This document shows positions 22,911 through 29,632 of a stretch of DNA of 29,640 nucleotides, in pieces. The notes below the pieces were generated by a model. That model was not told where the DNA came from, searched no databases, and worked only from the letters and a program-made list of their open reading frames with translations. A program made the position numbers and the translations under genes. Positions within the stretch are counted from its first letter, which is position 1; each line of letters opens with the position of its first letter. The DNA comes from CAZPFP01 sp964585895 (GTDB taxonomy: Bacteria; Patescibacteriota; Microgenomatia; PFEM01; JAHIFH01), in assembly GCA_964585895.1 (NCBI GenBank), contig CAZPFP010000004.1:1-29640 (forward strand), in the 5' to 3' direction.

Positions 22911-23303
22911 TTACCAAAGTTGACAAATAACTTCCCCGCCAAGATTTTTCTTTTTAGCTTCTTTGTCAGTCATCAATCCCTGCGAAGTAGAAAGAATTCT
23001 CATCCCAAAACCTCCCCGCAAAGACTTCAGTTCTTTAGTCTGGAGATAAACTCTTAAACTGGGTTTGGAAACCCGTTCTATATGACTAATAGCTGGTTCT
23101 TGCTTCGAATATTTCAATTCTAAAACTAACTCTTTCTCTTGAGGCTTTTTACCCTCAACCGCCACCTTTTTGAGATAGTTTTCTTTAACTAAAATTTTGA
23201 CTAAATTCTCTTTAATCAATGAATAGGGAACTCTTACCCGCTTCTGGCGGACAAGGTAGCTATTTCTAATTCTGGTAATTAAATCACCAATTGGGTCTGT
23301 CAT
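22911..23303 (-). CDS. rpsH: 30S ribosomal protein S8
   Basis: 130 residues. MTDPIGDLITRIRNSYLVRQ, VPYSLIKENLVKILVKENYL, the YLQTKELKSLRGGFGMRILS strand and the conserved STSQGLMTDKEAKKKNLGGE end identify S8. It binds 16S helix 21 and, in many bacteria, regulates the spc operon. The start is 2 bases from the rpsN stop. Confidence 0.97.
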   Translation of the reverse strand: MTDPIGDLITRIRNSYLVRQKRVRVPYSLIKENLVKILVKENYLKKVAVEGKKPQEKELVLELKYSKQEPAISHIERVSKPSLRVYLQTKELKSLRGGFGMRILSTSQGLMTDKEAKKKNLGGEVICQLW

Positions 23304-23304
23304 T

Positions 23305-23490
23305 TTACCAACTTGCTTTAGTAACTCCGGGCAATTCTCCTTTATGGGCTAATTCTCGAAAACAAAGCCGACAAAGGCCAAAAAAACGAAGATAAGCTCT
23401 TGGTCGTCCGCAAAGTCGACAACGATTATGTTGGCGACTGGAATATTTTGGCTTTTTCTGGTCTTTAACAAATTTTGATTTTTTTGCCAT
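23305..23490 (-). CDS. rpsN: 30S ribosomal protein S14, zinc type (S14Z)
   Basis: 61 residues, the short zinc-binding form. C24, C27, C40 and C43 are in CRLCGRPRAYLRFFGLCRLC, and the protein ends GELPGVTKASW. It sits in the 30S head near the A site. It lies between rplE and rpsH, the usual place. Confidence 0.97.
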   Translation of the reverse strand: MAKKSKFVKDQKKPKYSSRQHNRCRLCGRPRAYLRFFGLCRLCFRELAHKGELPGVTKASW

Positions 23491-23495
23491 CAGTC

Positions 23496-24044
23496 TTATT
23501 CTTTCTCAAAAGGCATCCCTAATAATGCTAACAATTTCTTGGCTTTCTCATCAGTTTGGGCATTGGTAACAATCGTTATTTCTAATCCTCTCACTTTATC
23601 AACCTTAGCATAATCAATTTCCGGAAAAACAATCTGCTCAGAAATCCCTAAACTATAATTACCTTGACCATCAAAACTTTTTAAAGAAACCCCTTGAAAA
23701 TCTCTTAATCGGGGCAGGACCACTCTCACTAATTTTTCAAAAAAATCATACATCCGCTGACCTCTTAAAGTAACCATTAAACCAATGGACTGACCTTTGC
23801 GTAGCTTAAAACCAGCAATTGACTGACGGGCTTTGTTTACTTTTGACTTCTGCCCGGTAATCACCGCTAAATCATGACTGGCGGCTTCAAGAAGTTTTTT
23901 ATTATCCATTGCTTCGCTTAAACCAATATTGACAATAATTTTTTCCATTTTCGGTGCTGCCAGAACATTAGTTAATCCCAGCTCTTTGGCTAGTTTGGGA
24001 GCAATTTTTTTCTGATATTTTCCCTTTAAATTGGTGCCTGACAT
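23496..24044 (-). CDS. rplE: 50S ribosomal protein L5
   Basis: 182 residues from the ATG at 24044; a TTG three codons upstream also opens the frame but has no better ribosome-binding site. Conserved parts are APKMEKIIVNIGLSEA, AVITGQKSKVNKARQSIAGF, LRKGQSIGLMVTLRG, RDFQGVSLKSFDGQGNYSLG and VFPEIDYAKVDKVRGLEI. L5 binds 5S rRNA and forms a bridge to S13. The first 19 bases overlap the end of rplX. Confidence 0.96.
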   Translation of the reverse strand: MSGTNLKGKYQKKIAPKLAKELGLTNVLAAPKMEKIIVNIGLSEAMDNKKLLEAASHDLAVITGQKSKVNKARQSIAGFKLRKGQSIGLMVTLRGQRMYDFFEKLVRVVLPRLRDFQGVSLKSFDGQGNYSLGISEQIVFPEIDYAKVDKVRGLEITIVTNAQTDEKAKKLLALLGMPFEKE

Positions 24045-24334
24045 TTTCGACAAATTCTACTTTTGTTACCTGACTTATCAATTTGATAACCCACCCTAGT
24101 TGGTTTTTTACACTTAGGGCAAAATAAAGCCACATTGGCAACGGCTAAAGGCTTAACAATTTCTATAATTCCCCCTGGTTTCTTTTCACTCTGCTTCCGA
24201 GCATGCTTTTTATAAACATTAATGCCCGGAATAAGCACCTTGCCGGTTTTGGGAAAAACTTTTTCAATTTTTCCTTTCCGACCTTTATCTTTACCCCTAA
24301 GAATAATAACCGAATCATCTTTTTTTAATTTCAT
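24026..24334 (-). CDS. rplX: 50S ribosomal protein L24 with C-terminal zinc-finger-like Cys pairs
   Basis: 102 residues from the ATG at 24334 (MKLKKDDSVIILRGKDKGRK, a KOW motif, then KVFPKTGKVLIPGINVYKKH). The C-terminus carries CPKC (C72, C75) and CRKC (C95, C98), a likely zinc knuckle seen in part of the L24 family. L24 starts 50S assembly near the exit tunnel. A TTG at 24361 also opens the frame, but its nine residues are not L24-like. Between the only good Shine-Dalgarno (AAGGAG) and the ATG lies an 18-base GC hairpin, so folding may bring the two into register. Confidence 0.93.
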   Translation of the reverse strand: MKLKKDDSVIILRGKDKGRKGKIEKVFPKTGKVLIPGINVYKKHARKQSEKKPGGIIEIVKPLAVANVALFCPKCKKPTRVGYQIDKSGNKSRICRKCQAPI

Positions 24335-24341
24335 TTTTGCA

Positions 24342-24359
24342 GCCCCGAAACTTCGGGGC
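24342..24359. repeat. GC-rich hairpin immediately before rplX
   Basis: GCCCCGA pairs with TCGGGGC around a 4-nt loop (8 bp if the loop shrinks to 2), ending 7 bases from the rplX ATG. It stands out from the AT-rich surroundings and separates AAGGAG from the start codon. It could be a translational control element or a palindromic insertion. Confidence 0.5.
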
Positions 24360-24384
24360 AAGAAAACAAGGTACTCCTTATTTC

Positions 24385-24405
24385 GAGCTTGCGAGAAACA
24401 AGCTC
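24385..24405. repeat. Inverted repeat in the rplN-rplX spacer
   Basis: GAGCTTG and CAAGCTC form a 7-bp stem with a 7-nt loop (CGAGAAA on the plus strand). The right half shares CGAGAAACAAG plus TCTGC with the rpoA-rplQ spacer. It sits 4 bases after the rplN stop, a position that would also suit mRNA processing or stabilisation. Confidence 0.4.
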
Positions 24406-24408
24406 TGC

Positions 24409-24777
24409 TTATACGACTTCCTGAGCTAAAGAAGCAATTTTCGCATAACCTAAATCTTTAATCTCTCTGGCAACGGGACCCAAAATCCTAGTTCCTCTTG
24501 GATTTCCCTGTTTGTCAATAATCACGGCGGCATTATCATCAAAACGAACATAAGAACCGTCGGAGCGGCGGTTTTCTTTTTTAGTCCGAACGATCACCGC
24601 TTTGACAATCTCCGAATCTTTAACCATCCCCTCTGGATCAGCCTGGTCTACCACGGCCACAACCAAGTCACCAATATGACCAAAGCGCCGCTTAGAACCA
24701 CCCAAAACCTGAATGACTTTAAGTTTTTTGGCACCACTGTTATCCGCTGGTTTAAGCACACTCCTTAATTGAATCAT
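24409..24777 (-). CDS. rplN: 50S ribosomal protein L14
   Basis: 122 residues, the normal length. MIQLRSVLKPADNSGAKKLK, VLGGSKRRFGHIGDLVVAVV, RTKKENRRSDGSYVRFDDNA and IIDKQGNPRGTRILGPVARE are all conserved. L14 forms an intersubunit bridge. Its ATG overlaps the rpsQ stop by ATGA. Downstream is one of the larger spacers of the cluster (74 bases to rplX), with two palindromes. Confidence 0.98.
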   Translation of the reverse strand: MIQLRSVLKPADNSGAKKLKVIQVLGGSKRRFGHIGDLVVAVVDQADPEGMVKDSEIVKAVIVRTKKENRRSDGSYVRFDDNAAVIIDKQGNPRGTRILGPVAREIKDLGYAKIASLAQEVV

Positions 24778-25004
24778 TCTTTCATCACCTCAATTATCTT
24801 CCATTTCTTCGTCTTACTTATGGGTCTCGTTTCCGCAATCACCACCCGATCACCCACTTTAACTCCCAATTCATCATGAGCATGAAACTTTCTCTTTGTC
24901 TTCATTCTTTTCTTATAAATCGGATGGATTTTAAACCTGACTACTTCTATTGTGGCCGTTTTATTCATTTTGGTACGGACAACCTGACCACTGAACTTTT
25001 TCAT
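24774..25004 (-). CDS. rpsQ: 30S ribosomal protein S17
   Basis: 76 residues: FSGQVVRTKMNKTATIEVVR, HPIYKKRMKTKRKFHAHDEL and VKVGDRVVIAETRPISKTKK give the S17 OB fold. It is near the short end of the family range and binds the 5' domain of 16S rRNA. It overlaps rpmC and rplN by ATGA at both ends. Confidence 0.96.
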   Translation of the reverse strand: MKKFSGQVVRTKMNKTATIEVVRFKIHPIYKKRMKTKRKFHAHDELGVKVGDRVVIAETRPISKTKKWKIIEVMKE

Positions 25005-25204
25005 TGGGCTAACTCCTTTTCTTTTAAAATTGTTTTTAAAGCCGCTAAATGATAACGTTGGTTCATTAGGCTCCGGACATTTTTAACCTTACCAGCTTTG
25101 AGTTCCAGTCTTAATTTAGCCAATTCGTTTTCAATTTTGGCTATTTCTTTCCGTAATTGAGCAACTGTTTTTTGGTGTAATTCTTGTTTTTCTTTTTTTT
25201 TCAT
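25001..25204 (-). CDS. rpmC: 50S ribosomal protein L29
   Basis: 67 residues forming two long helices: QKTVAQLRKEIAKIENELAK, LRLELKAGKVKNVRSLMNQR and the closing helix ALKTILKEKEL. The ATG at 25204 is preferred over the TTG one codon before it. L29 lies at the tunnel exit. It starts 3 bases after the rplP stop. Confidence 0.94.
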   Translation of the reverse strand: MKKKEKQELHQKTVAQLRKEIAKIENELAKLRLELKAGKVKNVRSLMNQRYHLAALKTILKEKELAQ

Positions 25205-25207
25205 CAA

Positions 25208-25618
25208 TTATTCCTTCTTGATAAACTTAGTTTTAAAAGATAGCTTAGCCCCAGCTCGCTTAATCGCTTCACTAGCAGTTTCTTCATCAACTCCAGCCAA
25301 CTCAAAAAGAATTCTTCCGGGCGTTACCACCGCTACATGATGATCAACCGCTCCTTTACCTGAACCCATCCTTACTCCGGCTGGCTTTTTGGTTACCGGT
25401 TTATCTGGAAAGACCCGAATCCAGACTTTACCTTGCCTCTTGGTCTGATGGGTAATCGCTTTTCGAGCGGCTTCAATCTGCCGGGCTGTTAACCAACCTC
25501 GACCCAAACATTTTAAACCATAGTCACCAAAAGCCAAAGTTGAACCGCGAACCGACTTACCTTTCATTCTGCCGCGAAATTGTTTACGAAATTTTGCCTT
25601 TTTTGGTTCTAACATCAT
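25208..25618 (-). CDS. rplP: 50S ribosomal protein L16
   Basis: 136 residues. MLEPKKAKFRKQFRGRMKGK, FGDYGLKCLGRGWLTARQIE, KVWIRVFPDKPVTKKPAGVR and MGSGKGAVDHHVAVVTPGRI are typical. Two ATG codons stand in tandem; the second (25615) has the better spacing to GAGGAG at the rpsC end and may be the true start. L16 organises the A-site tRNA region of the 50S. Confidence 0.96.
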   Translation of the reverse strand: MMLEPKKAKFRKQFRGRMKGKSVRGSTLAFGDYGLKCLGRGWLTARQIEAARKAITHQTKRQGKVWIRVFPDKPVTKKPAGVRMGSGKGAVDHHVAVVTPGRILFELAGVDEETASEAIKRAGAKLSFKTKFIKKE

Positions 25619-26265
25619 TACTCCTCTCTCTCACCTTTGTGAATCCAAACTTTCACCCCTACATAGCCAAAACGAGTTAAAGCCGGTACTTGAGCATAAT
25701 CAATATTGGCTCGCAAAGTCTGCAAGGGAATAGCTCCGTCTTTAAAAGTTTCCGTCCGACCAACTTCTGTACCACCGACTCGACCAGCTAAAGCAATTTT
25801 CACTCCCTTGGCGCCGGCGCTCATTACTCTCTCAACTGCTTTATTGGCTACTCGCCGGTAAGGCATTCTTTTTTCCAATTGCTGAGCTACCCGAGTAGCG
25901 ACTATCTGAGCCGACAGTTCTGGGTCTTTTACCTCTTCAACATCAATTTCCAAGTTTTTCTCTGGTTCGGACAAACTAACCATAGTTATTAATTCTTTCT
26001 TAAGTAATTCCAAGCCCGAGCCACCCCGCCCAATTACCACTCCCGGACGAGAAACAATTAAAGTAATCTTCATTTTATTAATTGAGCGGTCAATGCGGGC
26101 TTCAACAATACCGGCTAAAGCCAATTTATCCATCAGGTAACGACGGATTTTATGGTCTTCAAAAATATTTTTTCGGTATTGCTTGGGATCCCGAGCAAAC
26201 CAACGCGATTTCCACCGCTTAGAATCCTGTAATCTAAAGCCGAATGGATTAACTTTTTGTCCCAT
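25618..26265 (-). CDS. rpsC: 30S ribosomal protein S3
   Basis: 215 residues from the ATG at 26265 (MGQKVNPFGFRL), preceded by CAGGTAAAAAAC; the frame is open further upstream only as an overlap with rplV. The KH domain GVVIGRGGSGLELLKKEL and the C-terminal half with GVKIALAGRVGGTEVGRTET, DGAIPLQTLRANIDYAQ and the closing GVKVWIHKGE are complete. S3 lines the mRNA entry with S4 and S5. It overlaps the end of rplV by 17 bases. Confidence 0.97.
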   Translation of the reverse strand: MGQKVNPFGFRLQDSKRWKSRWFARDPKQYRKNIFEDHKIRRYLMDKLALAGIVEARIDRSINKMKITLIVSRPGVVIGRGGSGLELLKKELITMVSLSEPEKNLEIDVEEVKDPELSAQIVATRVAQQLEKRMPYRRVANKAVERVMSAGAKGVKIALAGRVGGTEVGRTETFKDGAIPLQTLRANIDYAQVPALTRFGYVGVKVWIHKGEREE

Positions 26266-26677
26266 GTTTTTTACCTGTCGCCGCTTTGTCAGGGGCGGAC
26301 ATTCTTTCTTTCTTAGGCTTTTTAACCAACTCTTTCTTTTTCTTTTCCTCTCCCTCAAGAACTATTTTGATATGAGCCATCCTCTTTAAAATCTGATAAA
26401 CTCTGCCCTTAGCCACAAACCGATAGCGTTTTATTCGCGACCCTTCACCAATTTCCAGTCTCTTAATTTTTAAATCTTCCTTGCTAAGACTAAAATTATT
26501 TTCTGCATTGGCTATCCCTTGTCTAAGGGTTTTTAACAACAACCGGGCCCCTTTTTTATTAAGGCTTTTTAAAATTATTTCCGCTTCCAGGGCACTCAGG
26601 CCTCGAATTTCAGCCGCCACCAAGCGTAATTTCCTGGGCGTTTGACGAACAAATTTAGTTTGAGCAATAACTTCCAT
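26249..26677 (-). CDS. rplV: 50S ribosomal protein L22
   Basis: 142 residues. The core (1-110) shows KFVRQTPRKLRLVAAEIRGL, the LLLKTLRQGIANAENNFSLS helix and the tunnel-lining hairpin near KRYRFVAKGRVYQILKRMAH. A basic tail of about 30 residues extends beyond the usual 110 and overlaps the rpsC start. L22 lines the exit tunnel. Confidence 0.96.
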   Translation of the reverse strand: MEVIAQTKFVRQTPRKLRLVAAEIRGLSALEAEIILKSLNKKGARLLLKTLRQGIANAENNFSLSKEDLKIKRLEIGEGSRIKRYRFVAKGRVYQILKRMAHIKIVLEGEEKKKKELVKKPKKERMSAPDKAATGKKHGTKS

Positions 26678-26682
26678 TATTT

Positions 26683-26967
26683 TTAAGTTTTAGTGACAAT
26701 TCGCTTCACCATTCGGCCATGACCATGAAAAGTCCGAGTCGGGGCAAATTCACCTAGTCGCTGACCAACCATCAGTTCCGAAACAAAAACGTCAATAAAT
26801 TTTCGACCATTATGAACCTGAAAAGTATGACCAACAAATTCCGGTGGAATTTGACTGGCGCGCGCCCAGGTTTTAATTGGCTCCCTTTTACCTGTTGCTT
26901 TTTGAGCCATAACCTTTTTCAGTAATTTCTGGTCTATATATGGTCCTTTTTTAGACGATCTACTCAC
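26683..26967 (-). CDS. rpsS: 30S ribosomal protein S19
   Basis: 94 residues begun by GTG: SRSSKKGPYIDQKLLKKV, REPIKTWARASQIPPEFVGH, VHNGRKFIDVFVSELMVGQR and LGEFAPTRTFHGH match S19 along its length. It sits in the 30S head with S13. The GTG overlaps the rplB stop by GTGA. Confidence 0.97.
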   Translation of the reverse strand: MSRSSKKGPYIDQKLLKKVMAQKATGKREPIKTWARASQIPPEFVGHTFQVHNGRKFIDVFVSELMVGQRLGEFAPTRTFHGHGRMVKRIVTKT

Positions 26968-27710
26968 TTTTTCTTCCTCTTGATAATTAATTTATCACTA
27001 TATTTCTTTGGCTTCCGGGTTTTTTTACCCAGAGTTTTCTTGCCCCAAGGTGACTTGGGACTGGGCATCCCGATCCCTGAACGTCCTTCACCCCCGCCAT
27101 GAGGATGTGAACTAGGATGTTGAGCCACTCCCCGAACGGAGGGCCGAATACCCATGTGTCTTTTTACGCCTGCCTTGCCTAATTTTCTTGTTTTTAATTC
27201 TGGCTTACTTACCTGACCAATAGTGGCATAACACCCTTCTTTAATCAGCCTCTGTTCACCTGATGGCAATTTCACCACGACATAGCCTTTTTCTTTACTG
27301 GCGATAGTTACTCCTGTTCCCGCACCTCGAGCAATTTGCCCACCCTTGCCTGGTGTTAGCTCAATATTATGAATAACTGTGCCAAACGGAATCCTTTTTA
27401 AGGGTAGGGCATTGCCAATCTTATAATTAACCTTTTCACCGGTAATTACTTTGTCACCCACTTTTAACCCTACCGGAGCGAGAATATATCTTTTCTCGCC
27501 GTCAGGATAATATAAAAGAGCAATGTCCGCTCCTCGATTAGGCTCATATTCAATCGAAACCACTTGGGCTTCCATTTCCCTTTTATCCCTTTTAAAATCA
27601 ATCTTTCTTAAAAACCGTTTCTGCCTCCCGCCCTGATGACGGGTAGTTACCTTACCAATGGCATTTCGACCTGAGTGTTTTTTAAGAATTTTCTTTAGTT
27701 TCTTTGCCAT
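26964..27710 (-). CDS. rplB: 50S ribosomal protein L2, N-terminally short
   Basis: 248 residues from the ATG at 27710; a GTG six codons upstream is a weaker alternative. The protein begins MAKKLKKILKKHSGRNAIGK, which aligns with about residue 28 onward of typical L2 (273-276 residues). The usual KPTTPGRR...-type N-terminus is missing. Everything after is conserved: TTRHQGGRQKRFLRKIDFKR, IEYEPNRGADIALLYYPDGE, ELTPGKGGQIARGAGT, and GVAQHPSSHPHGGGEGRSGI with the conserved His of the peptidyl-transferase region. The upstream DNA is occupied by rplW, so no frameshifted N-terminus is hidden there. Confidence 0.96.
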   Translation of the reverse strand: MAKKLKKILKKHSGRNAIGKVTTRHQGGRQKRFLRKIDFKRDKREMEAQVVSIEYEPNRGADIALLYYPDGEKRYILAPVGLKVGDKVITGEKVNYKIGNALPLKRIPFGTVIHNIELTPGKGGQIARGAGTGVTIASKEKGYVVVKLPSGEQRLIKEGCYATIGQVSKPELKTRKLGKAGVKRHMGIRPSVRGVAQHPSSHPHGGGEGRSGIGMPSPKSPWGKKTLGKKTRKPKKYSDKLIIKRKKK

Positions 27711-27717
27711 TTTCTTA

Positions 27718-28011
27718 TTACTCTCCACTCTCTAAGAGATCAATTTTCTCTCCCTCAACTAATTCCACGATTGCCTTTTTCCAATTAGCCTGCTTTATCT
27801 GGCGGCGATAACGACCGCTTCTTTTTGTTTTGCCATGGACCATTATTGTTCTCACTCTCTTTACTTTCACCCCAAAAGTTTCCTCAACCGCCCTGGCAAT
27901 ATCAAGTTTATTCGCTTGACGATCAACTTCAAAAACATAGCGACCCCAAGCTGTATCTTGACTTGCTTTCTCGGTTACCACTGGTTTTTTTAAAATATCT
28001 TTTGCCTTCAC
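27718..28011 (-). CDS. rplW: 50S ribosomal protein L23
   Basis: 97 residues begun by GTG: LKKPVVTEKASQDTAWGRYV, VDRQANKLDIARAVEETFGV and VKRVRTIMVHGKTKRSGRYR are typical. L23 sits at the tunnel exit and docks trigger factor and SRP. The GTG overlaps the rplD stop by GTGA. Confidence 0.96.
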   Translation of the reverse strand: MKAKDILKKPVVTEKASQDTAWGRYVFEVDRQANKLDIARAVEETFGVKVKRVRTIMVHGKTKRSGRYRRQIKQANWKKAIVELVEGEKIDLLESGE

Positions 28012-28649
28012 GCCTTTTTACCTAAAAAAGTTTCTTTTAATTTATCAATGCTTTCTTCCATAAAAATTAATTGGTAATGGTTCAAAACCTGATAGGTGTT
28101 AAGCTGATTCGCCTGAGCTAAATCGATGCCTGTTAAATTACTGCCGGCTCGAATAACATTTTCCAGGATTTCCGGCAAAACAAGTAAGCTTTTCTTCTTT
28201 CCCAAAGGTAAACTTGCCATCATCTCAGCCATTGCCTTAGTTTTAGGCTCAATTTTAGTCAAACCTTTAATGGCAATTATTTCTTTTGCTTTTAACTTAC
28301 TGGTTAGGGCTGAAAAAAGAGCCTTTTTCTTCATCGGTTTGCTTATTTTCAGTTTATAATTCTCTTCTCCAGTCGGCCCATGCGCCCGACCGCCACCAAC
28401 AAAAATAGGCGCATATTTATCACCGTGGCGGGCTCGACCGGTGCCTTTTTGGCGCCAAATCTTTTTTCTTGAACCCTTAACTTCACCCCGCGTCTTAGTT
28501 TTAGCTCGAGCTTTCCTCTGGTTAGATAAATAAACCCGGACTGCCTGAGCCATCAACTGTTTATTAATCGGCGCTCCAAAAATCTCTTTGGGTAAATTTA
28601 ATTGGCCTGATTTTTTGCCGGTCATCAGATATAAATCAGCTTTAGGCAT
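28008..28649 (-). CDS. rplD: 50S ribosomal protein L4
   Basis: 213 residues from the ATG at 28649, preceded by GGAGG in the rplC end with 9 nt spacing; the frame upstream belongs to the rplC overlap. The tunnel loop with GSRKKIWRQKGTGRARHGDK and VGGGRAHGP is conserved, as is NVIRAGSNLTGIDLAQANQL. L4 lines the exit tunnel and represses the S10 operon in gamma-proteobacteria; whether it does so here is unknown. Confidence 0.96.
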   Translation of the reverse strand: MPKADLYLMTGKKSGQLNLPKEIFGAPINKQLMAQAVRVYLSNQRKARAKTKTRGEVKGSRKKIWRQKGTGRARHGDKYAPIFVGGGRAHGPTGEENYKLKISKPMKKKALFSALTSKLKAKEIIAIKGLTKIEPKTKAMAEMMASLPLGKKKSLLVLPEILENVIRAGSNLTGIDLAQANQLNTYQVLNHYQLIFMEESIDKLKETFLGKKA

Positions 28650-28650
28650 T

Positions 28651-29502
28651 TTACTCAGCCTCCTTAGTTGGCTCCTCAACTGGCTTTTCCTCAAATCTCT
28701 CTTCCTTTTTCTCTCCAGGTTTCTCAGTAGATTCTTTCTCTTCTTCTGCTTCCTTCAAAGATTCTTTTGCCTCCTTCTCCCGCTGTAAACGTTCGGCTCG
28801 TTGTTCCTCAGTTTCTTCAATCGTCTTTTCACCTTTTTTCATTAGAGAGACAAATTTTTTCTTTTTGCCTGTCTTGGCAACTATTAAAAACCCATTAACG
28901 GCTCCAGGTATCAACCCTTTTACCAATATTTCATCATTTTTATCATCAACCGCCATCACCATTAAGCCTTGAATCACAACCCTATTTCCACCTGCCCTCC
29001 CCGGCATTTTCTTGCCTTTATGAACCCGTCCAGGCGTGGTCCCTTGACCAATTGAGCCTGGGGCGCGCTCCCGGTCAGATTGACCATGAGTTCGAGGACC
29101 ACCTTTAAACCCCCAGCGCTTCATCACCCCGGTAAAACCTTTACCTTTTGACCAACCGGTGACTTTGATCTCATCTCCGGGCTGAAAAACATCAGCGACC
29201 TTAATTTGGTCGCCAACCTTGATTTTTTCACCAACTGGTTCTTCCAGCCTGATTTCTTGCAAAAAACGAGGCGCTTTTTTTAGACTAGCTCCTCGAAAAT
29301 GTCCTTGTAATGATTTACTTACCTTAGTCATTTTTTTCTCTCCGAATCCCAGTTGAATGGCATCATAACCATTTTTCTCTTGCCTGATAATATGAACCAC
29401 GTAACAAGGTCCGGTTTTGATTTTGGTAACCGGAACTCGCCCACCATCTTGGGTAAACTTTTGGACAGTTTCACCTTTGGTACCTAAAATAGCCTTTAAC
29501 AT
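28651..29502 (-). CDS. rplC: 50S ribosomal protein L3 with long acidic C-terminal tail
   Basis: 283 residues. The L3 core runs to about 220: MLKAILGTKGETVQKFTQDG, VTGWSKGKGFTGVMKRWGFK, GPRTHGQSDRERAPGSIGQG, then RVHKGKKMPGRAGGNRVVIQ and IPGAVNGFLIV. The last 60 or so residues are a Glu/Lys-rich low-complexity tail (ERLQREKEAKESLKEAEEEK, ending PTKEAE) not present in ordinary L3. It is the first gene of the cluster: a promoter and a hairpin lie in the 138 bases upstream, and rpsJ is not seen before the window ends. Confidence 0.95.
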   Translation of the reverse strand: MLKAILGTKGETVQKFTQDGGRVPVTKIKTGPCYVVHIIRQEKNGYDAIQLGFGEKKMTKVSKSLQGHFRGASLKKAPRFLQEIRLEEPVGEKIKVGDQIKVADVFQPGDEIKVTGWSKGKGFTGVMKRWGFKGGPRTHGQSDRERAPGSIGQGTTPGRVHKGKKMPGRAGGNRVVIQGLMVMAVDDKNDEILVKGLIPGAVNGFLIVAKTGKKKKFVSLMKKGEKTIEETEEQRAERLQREKEAKESLKEAEEEKESTEKPGEKKEERFEEKPVEEPTKEAE

Positions 29503-29516
29503 CTTAAACCACCAAA

Positions 29517-29537
29517 AAGAGTGCCGGAGGCACTCTT
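29517..29537 (-). terminator. Attenuator-like hairpin in the rplC leader
   Basis: A 9-bp stem AAGAGTGCC/GGCACTCTT with a 3-nt loop is followed on the minus strand by a run completing five T and then GGTGG. It lies 15 bases before the rplC start and after its promoter. It is therefore either a weak intrinsic terminator acting as an attenuator or a structure around the initiation region. Confidence 0.55.
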
Positions 29538-29568
29538 AGTAGTTACTCCCTAAACTAGCTTAATTTTT

Positions 29569-29595
29569 TCAATAGGTGTCTAGTCTCACCTCCAT
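29569..29595 (-). other. Possible 8-codon leader ORF before rplC
   Basis: The minus strand reads ATG, seven sense codons and TGA (M-E-V-R-L-D-T-Y). Its ATG sits 8-9 bases after the -10 box, at or next to the predicted transcription start, so it would be leaderless. AGGTG and CACCT inside it form a 5-bp hairpin. It could couple translation to the downstream hairpin; chance occurrence is quite possible. Confidence 0.25.
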
Positions 29596-29603
29596 TGGGA
29601 GTG

Positions 29604-29632
29604 ATTATAGAGAAAAACGGAAGAAAAAGCAA
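29604..29632 (-). promoter_or_regulatory. Promoter of the rplC-led ribosomal operon
   Basis: On the minus strand TTGCTT (29627-29632), a 17-base spacer and a perfect TATAAT (29604-29609). The predicted start is near 29596, giving a leader of about 94 nt before rplC. No other promoter of similar quality was seen until the one before infA. Confidence 0.65.

Noticed and set aside
26266..26358. Basic N-terminal extension of S3.
   Set aside because: It is the out-of-frame reading of the rplV tail; the S3 family begins at MGQKVNPFG, which has its own upstream AGGT site.
29545..29602. Long-range pairing of ACTCCC with GGGAGT enclosing the rplC leader.
   Set aside because: One arm (29597-29602) lies upstream of the transcription start predicted from the TATAAT box, so it would mostly not be in the RNA.
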